NCBI GenBank assembly: GCA_003342815.1
Contig: PTEX01000035.1
Location: forward strand, 558,001-622,000
Direction of reading: 5' to 3'
From: Eudromia elegans
Taxonomy: Eukaryota; Chordata; Aves; Tinamiformes; Tinamidae
Length of the DNA stretch: 64,000 nt
Position numbers and translations under genes: made by a program. Positions 56,008 to 64,000 of the stretch are shown here, in pieces. Every line of letters begins with the position of its first letter. The stretch's first letter is position 1. The notes below the pieces were generated by a model. That model had not been told where the DNA came from. It saw only the letters and a program-made list of their open reading frames with translations, and did not search any database.

Positions 56008-59000
56008 TGCTGTTCACATGATTTCAGTTCTGGGTTAGATTTGGTGGATTATTTAATTCCTTTAGGCCTTTGGAAAGCAAGAACTATTAAGCTCAATCTT
56101 TTTAAGAGATAGAATAGCACAGATATAAACCAATTTTTTTTAATCTTAAGGAAAATAGATGCTCCTCAACTTGGGAAATTCAGCATGTGCCAAAACAATA
56201 GTTTTCCAAAGAGAATACTTTTTGCCAACAGGTTCTGAAGGAAAAACATTAAAGAAATAGCACAGAGATTTCTCAAAAAAACCAAGCAACTCTCCCTTCA
56301 AAAGGGCCTCCCGGAATTTTTGAATAATTCCACAAAATGTTTCGTAGCCTACTCTATGGCAGTTGGGAGCAGAGGAGTTGAGGAACCTAAGTCTTTTGTT
56401 GAGCAGCTGCTCAACAAAACTACGCATTTTAATTGTAAAATCACCAGTAGAACTAACACAACTATATACTCACTGAAAGTTACTGGCTGCAAGGGAGCTA
56501 TTTGCATGGAAACACTGTTTTTGTGGATCAGCTGCTGGCCTCCTGAAGAACATCTACAGATTATGAGTCTCTTTGAACACAAGCAATACCAGTTGCATTT
56601 GGATTCTTTAACAACATAGAGACATTCAAGGGACAACACATAAAAGTTAATTTTCACTCCTCGCAGCAATAACAGAAGGTGGAAAGCAGAGATCATGTAT
56701 TAGCATCCAAGTTTCTTAGCATCCAAAACACTTAAGCAAAAGCACTGAAACATTACCTAGATCAAGATTTGGAACTTAATCAACCCCTCCATGGGCAAAA
56801 GGCAGCGATGGCCTCAGCACAGCTTTTTGTTATGCAATCACGGCCAACATGCAAGTTCTTTCCAAAAGGAAGGTTGTACGTGGAAAAATTGTTTGGTTAA
56901 TTTCACCCTTTCTAATAGTTCTGAAGAAAGTAGGTTTGCACTCTTGTTAAAAAAAAAAAAAAAAAATTAGTCAGAAAATGGTTCTCTGTGTGTCCATGTC
57001 CCTACACTGCACTATAATTAAAACAAAATTAGTACTAAAGCAAGCCAAAGTAATAATTCATACTAGCACAGTTTCCTTAAACCCTGCTATTAATACTCTT
57101 CTTGCAGCCTCCAAGAGAGGAAAACAATCAAATAACAGCATTTAATGCATCTCCGCAAGTTTCAGGGCATATTTTCCTGTTCTTGCGTTGCATGCTCTTG
57201 CACTGAGTAATTCCATGATCGAAGTCGCAAGGAGCCATCTTTTTCTTATAGCAATAACTCTTAATAACTTTTTTAGGGGGTGAACCTGCTTAACAAACAG
57301 CACATTTTATGACATTCAGTCCAATAGATCTGCTCTTTAAATTCTGCATGACAATTCTGGACGTTATAAAGGAGGAGTGTGAACTCTGATGTTCAGACAG
57401 GGTTAAGTTTTGTTGCCTTACTATAAATCTTACTCTCATTTCATATTAATGAGTTGACACCTCAAAGGCATAATCATGCCTCATCAGCTCACCAGCAGGC
57501 AACCCTTCCTAAACTTGAAGCATCAAGGAGACATGATTTAACAAATCAACTGTACAGAGCACTCCTGTATCAGTGAATTCACAGTGTGAACAGTGTGTCG
57601 CTGTAAAATCAAGTATCAAATTATGATCATTAAAATCATCAATAATTGAGTGTGCAAATGTATAACCATAAACAACAGCTTATGGTTATGGACCCTGCTG
57701 GACCACTCACTGAAGAATTGTAGTAAACTCTTAACTGGGATCTTGTTAAATAAAAAATTTTGACCTTGCAAAAAACAGGTGTTAAGAGTATGCAATTTAA
57801 AGTTTTATTTCTTTAAATAAAAAAGTTCTGAATGAGATTTTATTTGCATGCTGTACTACCAAGGTGTAATTAGTGTAGATGGCTAAGCATGTAAAAGCTT
57901 TGTATTTCAGTAGTGTCATTCCAAAACAGTCTGACACCCAATAAGGGCTTTCATGCGGTACTCAATTTTCCTCTTACTTTGTTCTCTGTGGGTACAGAAG
58001 AGCTTCTACTGACCCTGCTTTGAGCAAGGCTGTTGGGTCAGTCTGTTTAGGCAGCTTCCATGGCATGAGCTCATGAACCAAGGGCACGACTTATGCCTGC
58101 ATGAGTCTGTCACGCTAACGCTCTTTGCCTGACTGTGTCATTTCTTTCATTTGGAGGTCTGAAATAAAACCCACTGGGGAAAGTCTTACTGAAATGAGCT
58201 ACTTCATTTCAAGAAAGAGCATGGCTTCCCAAAAGACCTAGACTGAAAGGATAGGTTGGCTTCTCCCTGCACTATCTGATGGGCTTCAGTGGGACTACTA
58301 GTTAAGGACTCTATCAGACATAGCTGCCTTTCAGCATTCGTAACAAAAATTCCATGTTTGGAAGATTTCCACGCTTACTGTATTTGGTTTAATGCCAGTC
58401 GAAACATCACTGTCTGCCTGCATGTGGGCACTATATGTGTGCATCCTCAGACTTCTGCTGATAAAGGACAGAGTGAAATATGAGTCTGAGTGACACCCAA
58501 GGCATTATGTTAGAATTTCAGAAAGCAAAAGCCCTCACACACGCAGGTACCTGGTTCTTCCACAAAAATCACATTTTCTGTAATTTGCAGAAATATTTAC
58601 TTGGTCACATATAGTATTTACACACCATTTCTAAATGTAGCCTTGTGGGCCACTGCACTGGACACTGCCAGGGTGCCGCATCACATCACCCAGGGCACCT
58701 ACTGTTTAAGAGGAAAAAAAACCCAATACACTAAAGGAAGTGCACTGATAGGAACTTGGTGCACATGGCAATTGCTTGAACTAAGGAGCCAATTGCACAA
58801 AATAAGCACCATCAATCCCACTGAAGTAATGATTACAGAGTTACCATGCAACCAGCCTTCTTCGTATCTCTTGTTTGTGCTACCCTCTTCGCATTCTTGG
58901 CTCCTCTCCATATTACCATTATAAACAGATTAAGGCATAGCTTGTTTTGAGTTTGCTTCTGACAGTCTTTTACATTAGGCTTTATGCTGTCTTTATATGT

Positions 59001-61009
59001 CATGAGCTTGGACCCCTCAGTGTTACCAATTTATTTCCCCAAAGATGTTAAGCCATTTTGACAGACATAGAACTAACCCTAAACAAAACATTAGCGACAC
59101 AGATTGAAACTCCCTCTTTGCAAAGGCAATCAATTCTCTCTCTCTTCTGGGTGTGCTAATGCAAACTGCGTTAGCTTGTACCAGATCTCCTTCCAACTTT
59201 CTACTCGCTAACTCCAGAAAACATATGCCCTTATGCAGATCTGTCAATGGTTCTGTTCTGGTTCTTCACATTGGTTCTTGGTAACGCAAGAGAGTACATA
59301 TGAGGTGGTGGCAGGCTACAAAACATCCACAAGAATTAATATGTCACCAAACTGCTGTCACTAGCACACCAAACTACCGTGCTGGGCTAGAACAGATTCC
59401 AATTTAGATGCACAGTGATTTCAATAGCTTGGAGACATTGAAAGTTTACTGGAAGTTGGTTGTAAAAGCTCTCAAGAGGGGTGGGGAGTTCCCCACCTAG
59501 AACATCCCACACATGTCATTGGTGGCATATCCTACTGCGCTCACTAGGCTGGTGAAACAAACAACTTCATCAAAGTTACAAGATGTTTCTTATATAATTA
59601 TTTCTTCCTCAACAGGGAGGCTGCAGAAGAAATAATGCTGCTGGCAATTAGCTGAAATGCAGTTGCCAAACAACTTTGTACACAACAAGACAATGTACCT
59701 ATATTATTCTTTGATATAGAACACTACGATATGTCAGTATGACTTATCTGCGGTTAAAACCAAAATTGTTCTTAGGAAAGGAAAGCTGAACACAAAGACT
59801 CTGCCTGCTCTCCCTTTTCCCCCTTAAGTACAGGCTGCTACTTCTATGGATTATTTTTATAAAGAGTTTATGTCCAGAGATTACAGTACACGCAGAGCTA
59901 GTAGGCATTTAGCTTTCTCTTCCCTGGTTAAAACTCCTCTCCTTAAAGATTTTGAACTGTAAGGATAGTACCTGAACACCACCAAAGTCCACACAATTCT
60001 TAGAAGAGTGACTTACTCTAATATGATAATCTTTCCCCTTCCTCAAATTCAGAAGAACATGACAAAGGGAAGATTCACATCAGGGTATTTGCCTGATGTT
60101 CACTATTTTAGAATTATAGCTTATATAACCCCACAGCTGACTTCTCATTTATAGGGATTGATTGCTTTGAGCAACAGCACTTCACTTGCATCCATCCAAA
60201 GAAGAAAATTGGTGAATGTAAGTAACACAGAGGTTACAATTTTGAGGTTACTGCAGAAAATACATTTGACAGGTTGCCTCACAAGCATAGATTATGGGTT
60301 TAAATATACATTGAGGATTTACATATCTTGAAATTCTTCTTCATTCTTCTAAGAATGCACACAGCTTTGCAGGGTTTAAGTGCTGAGGCACCTGCTACTA
60401 ACGAATAAGTAGGCTGTAAAGAAGAAACTGGATTTTTAATTAAGAATGGAGTTATGATTACTATCATTTACACTGATAAATGAGAGAAGAGCAGTTATCT
60501 TCTTCTCCCAGTCTTTGCAGCTGCTCTCCCAGGCACTCCTCTCTTCCCAGCTTCACTTTCATTGTACAAACCAGGGAGCCACTGCTAGATTTCTGCACAA
60601 ACCACTCCATGTCCTATCTCTACATGCTAAGAGGCCAGCAGGAGACATGTATCCCTCCTGCTGGGAAAGATCAGCAGCTTGCAATGCGGAAGGAAAAAGC
60701 CTCTTATAAACGGGAGCGAATGCAAAACTTGAAACAAAATATTCTCTGTCGGCAAACGACTCCAGCAAACATCTGGGCAGCCTCTCTGCCAGAGAGCTCA
60801 CTGATGTCACATTTCGCCTTCCTTTTCTCCTTTTGTCTGTAAGGGAGGGAGGCACTTGCATGAGTTTTAAGGAAAATAAGCGGTCACCAGGGATTCATGC
60901 AGACAGCGGGGGAAAAAGGCGGCTCTTGGGATGCGCGTGGCCCATTTAACTCTTTATACCCAGAGGGGCTCCAGTGAGAGGAGGAGGAAGCAGGCGGGGA
61001 GGTATTGGA

Positions 61010-61760
61010 GCCACGAGTCTCCATTAGGAGCACCCCGGGGTACCGCGGCCGCCCCGCCGCCTGCCGGCGCGGCCTCTGCCCGCGGAGACGCGGCTCGTCC
61101 CGGCCTCCACCCTCGCGGTCCCGCCGCGCCCCTGCGCAGGTGGCGGCGGCGGCAGCAGCAGCGCGGGGCGGCGCCTTCTCTGCCGCCGCAACAGGAGGCG
61201 GCCCCGGGGTGCCCGTAACCTTCAGGCGGCGGCAGCGGAGGCGCCGCGCTCCGGAGCGCGGGGCGCTCTCCCCAAGCCGCCCCCGCCGCAGCGCCTCGGA
61301 GGGGATCCCGGTGTCCCCCCCCCTCCTCCTCCTCCTCCGCGGACTCACCTGCGGCGGTGGTGGCAGGTCGAGCTCCGGTGCCCGCCGGAGGAGCGAGCGG
61401 GAGGGCGGGGCGGGTGCCGCCCCCGCGCCCAGAACGCCAGAGGGAGGAGCGGGACGGGACGGGCGAGGCCGGCGGCAGCCGCAGCGGGGGAGGCAGGAGG
61501 GGAGGGAGCGGCCGCCCCGCCGCGGGAGCGCGCGCGGATGGCGGTTGGGGGCGGGAGCGCGCGCGGGCGGGAGCCGCTTCCGGAAAGGGGCGGGGAGGCG
61601 GCTGCTTCCGGCACCGCCGGGCCGCGCGCGCAGGGCGGCGGGGGCGGGGCGGGCGGTGGCGGTTGGGGGTGCGGCCGCCGTGGCGGGGCAGTTAACGGCC
61701 GAGAGGCCGCCGTCCTCCCGTGTCGGGCACTCTGCGGCTCCGTGGGCTGCGTCCCGCTCC
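61010..61760. promoter_or_regulatory. RALA: CpG island and promoter of RALA
   Basis: A sharply bounded GC- and CpG-rich block at the expected 5' end of RALA. It contains GC boxes (GGGCGGGGCGGG near 61404, GGGGCGGGG near 61587 and again near 61641), a palindromic ETS-type CTTCCGGAAA near 61578 and another CTTCCGG near 61604. There is no obvious TATA box, as is usual for such promoters. Start sites cannot be placed exactly. Confidence 0.8.
61349..61600 (-). other. RALA: RALA non-coding exon 1 (inferred)
   Basis: On the minus strand the island contains a consensus donor, CGCAG|GTGAGT, at 61349/61348. A leader exon ending here would splice to 43955 and supply the RALA 5' UTR. The right edge (transcription start) is a guess within the island. 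The long frames crossing this GC-rich block on both strands are compositional. Confidence 0.6.
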
Positions 61761-64000
61761 CAGCCAGCGTCGCGTTCACTCTGGAGCCTAATAGTGTCAG
61801 AGTGCCCGCTCCTCAGCGCTGTTTCAGCCTCCTCTTTAAGCGTTCTGAGGCGGGGAGGCTCCCGAGAGCTAATCCCTGATCTAGCGAACAGATGAGGCAT
61901 GTTTTGCAGCGGTAAGGAGATAACTTGCTGACATCTGTCAGTAGATTTATAAACACAATTATTTTTAGTAGGGAAAGCGGAGCACAAGCGCTCCTCAAGG
62001 GACAAGTACAGGCTGAGGAAACGTTTAATATCCTGAGTGCAAGAAGAATTATTGTGGGCAGAAGGGAACATGAAGCACTGAGATTGTTACATGTTTCACG
62101 GTTGTGGGCCAACCTATGCGTAAAGAGTCTTAGAGATGCCAAACAAAATAGGGAGATAAGAGAGAGTCCACTTTAATAGCAATAATTCAAGTACTAATAA
62201 GCACAACACCCCCTTAATGACCGTGTCTTTCACCGTGAAACCGCAGAGATAAGTGGGAGTTTTGTGTAAACACAACATGAATTAGACTCACAACATAAAT
62301 GGCAGACCTAAATGTGGTATAAAAAACGATTGCTCAGTGTGTATTTTATCAAGCTGGAAGCGGTCAGGCATTTGCTGCACCCAAGACACCTTTGTCAGTC
62401 AGCACTCGGCTAAATGAAGGTTTTTTCAAAAAGTCAACACAACGGAGGGGACAGTGTAAGGACTGCACTGATCCTTTGGGCACCATTTGGTTGGACATGT
62501 TCTGTGTCTGCGATTTCCAGTTTTTACTATCTAGAAGACTTGCAGAGCTGCTTTAGTCTGATTGCAACCATCGCAGAGCAGGCGCACTTCAAAATCTCCT
62601 CTGTTGCTTTCTCTGCTCAGTTTTCTGCCATTTGCGACCTCTTAGAAACCTTAGTCTTTAGTCCATCTCCTCTAGGATTTAGTTGCTTTGGCCTCACATT
62701 TCAGTATGAGCTAATTTTTGCATCCTCTGTGGAGTTTGAGAAGCTCATCTCAGTAATGGAATGATCCAAGTGCAGTTCTTTCCAATAACATTTCCAGATT
62801 CTGTTTACTCTCACAGAGTGGGATGCTTGGATGCTGTAAAATGGGAGAGGGAAAAATGATAGCACTGAGTCAACAGAAGAACTAGAAAGTAACACAGAGC
62901 ATTTTGGATATTTCAACACTGGGGAAAATTGACACGCCAGCTACATCTGGGCTTTTAATAAAGCCCTAAAAACACAGGGAGGATAGGATCATGACCCTGC
63001 ATACATGCGGATCGAGGGGTCTTCAAGGAACCCTGGCGCAAGTTTTGCAGCTCTTTGGCTGTCTGTATAGTGTGTTACTGTTTAATACATATTCCAGAAC
63101 CCTTCCATATGGCTGAGTCGTAGCTGAGGTGCCAGTAATACTGTGGTCTGCAGCTTTTGTCTCATGCAGAGGAAAGCTGAGACTGGGATGTTAGTTTTTC
63201 CTCCACTGTTTTCAACATCTGCGTTCAATCAGCTATACACCCTGAAATCACGCAGTTTAAAGACCTTTAGTTGCTTAAAGACACCACTAGTGGTTGAAAA
63301 TCAAAACAAAAAAACACATGTAGTCAACTCTTACTCTCTCTTTCTTGTTCCCTTCATCTTTTCTTGCCATCCAATTGCACCCCTTTGCTCTGTGCTCTAT
63401 GGAAGGCCATGGATGCTGTGCTTCTGAAGGCAATCAAGTCTTTGTATGGGCTTTAACAGGAGCTTGGGTCATGCCCAAAAGGTATTGAAGACACTCTTTT
63501 GGTCACGCGTGGGTGTGTTGGTTTGTACCCAGCCCGTGCCTTTGAAACTGAGCTCTTGCCTGGCGTGACTTGCTCTGCTGTTGCAGCCCTTTCTCTCTGT
63601 AGATCTGTTCCTTTCACACCATGCTGCTTTGTAATGCCGACATAGTCTTTGCCCCTTTTGATCTGCTCTGTTATTTTGTTTTGAATTTTTGTCCTAGGTC
63701 CTGCATACTGTAATTCAATAAAAAATAATCGATGTCATACCCCCTTGACCTCCGTTCCTGAAACCCTCTCGGAACCTTGTCAAAATGAGATGGAGAAAAT
63801 AAGCTTTTTAACCCATGACCAGCAATAATATTTCCATGAAAACACATTCCATGAATATTTCCTATTTATTTGCTAGTAAGCAACCATATTGAGGGCATTT
63901 CTATAGCACCTATGACAGTTTGGGACATTCCTCTGGTTCTTCATTTTAAGAGCACAGTTGGAGTGCCAGGCGGGAGGAGATTTTGCAAGGTTTCCACAAA
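61761..64000. other. Region upstream of RALA
   Basis: No gene is recognised. On the plus strand there is a possible donor CAGCG|GTAAGG near 61912 at the island's edge, and a possible acceptor TTTTTGTCCTAG near 63697 followed by AATAAA at 63717-63722. These could belong to a divergent non-coding transcript but are unproven. In human, YAE1 lies upstream of RALA; it is not visible here. Confidence 0.5.

Larger units (their letters stand above)
43956..61348 (-). other. RALA: RALA intron 1
   Basis: A 17.4 kb AT-rich intron between the non-coding first exon and the start-codon exon. It contains a 60-bp CR1 remnant (49371-49430), a (GT)18 array, short tandem duplications near 55.34 and 55.89 kb, a T15 run (52939-52953) and an A18 run (56949-56966). 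A slightly GC-richer stretch at about 48.3-48.8 kb holds overlapping frames on both strands without family resemblance. No other gene, microRNA or snoRNA could be recognised by eye. Confidence 0.75.

Noticed and set aside
60884-62071. Long minus-strand frame (about 395 codons) across the RALA CpG island, and a 296-codon plus-strand frame within it
   Set aside because: Both arise from GC-rich composition, give Pro/Arg/Ala-rich nonsense, and overlap the RALA promoter and non-coding exon.

Overview
The window is nuclear DNA from an amniote, almost certainly a bird. It has two interrupted vertebrate genes with compact introns, two strong CpG-island promoters, and CR1-type LINE copies that end in the avian ATTCTATGAT-like tail. 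No bacterial, plasmid, phage or CRISPR signal is visible, and I recognise no retrovirus or LTR element. The species cannot be fixed from the sequence alone.

Both genes lie on the minus strand, so transcription runs from high to low coordinates. RALA occupies about 61.35 kb down to 34 kb: a non-coding first exon in the CpG island at 61.0-61.75 kb, four coding exon parts (43801-43914, 42675-42883, 38706-38880, 35837-35959) and a 3' UTR of about 1.8 kb. Every splice junction reads through in phase and gives exactly 206 residues ending in the prenylation motif CCIL. About 20 kb downstream comes the 5' end of CDK13: its CpG-island promoter (14.3-15.0 kb), coding exon 1 (13109-14316), a 10.3 kb intron and exon 2 (2242-2847). 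The kinase domain exons lie beyond the left edge. RALA followed by CDK13 in the same orientation matches the human 7p14.1 order as I recall it.

The intergenic interval (about 15-34 kb) holds a 5'-truncated CR1 with an unusually long open reverse transcriptase frame (28.06-30.01 kb), a good CTCF-motif match at 31208-31219 and a small CpG-rich pocket near 22.4-22.6 kb. Three further CR1 fragments sit in introns. One of them ends only 38 bp upstream of the CDK13 exon 2 acceptor. Other structure is simple sequence: homopolymer blocks, a (GT)18 array, a compound CT/GT/AT tract with a perfect 12-bp inverted repeat, and a few short tandem duplications.

The two genes are not known to act in one pathway. 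RALA is a small GTPase for exocytosis and membrane traffic. CDK13 is a cyclin K-dependent kinase that phosphorylates RNA polymerase II and affects RNA processing. I found no convincing undescribed biological system. The most useful leads are the CR1 beside the CDK13 acceptor, the CR1 with a long open RT frame, the shortened alanine-rich tract in CDK13, the CTCF-like site, and a possible divergent transcript from the RALA island.
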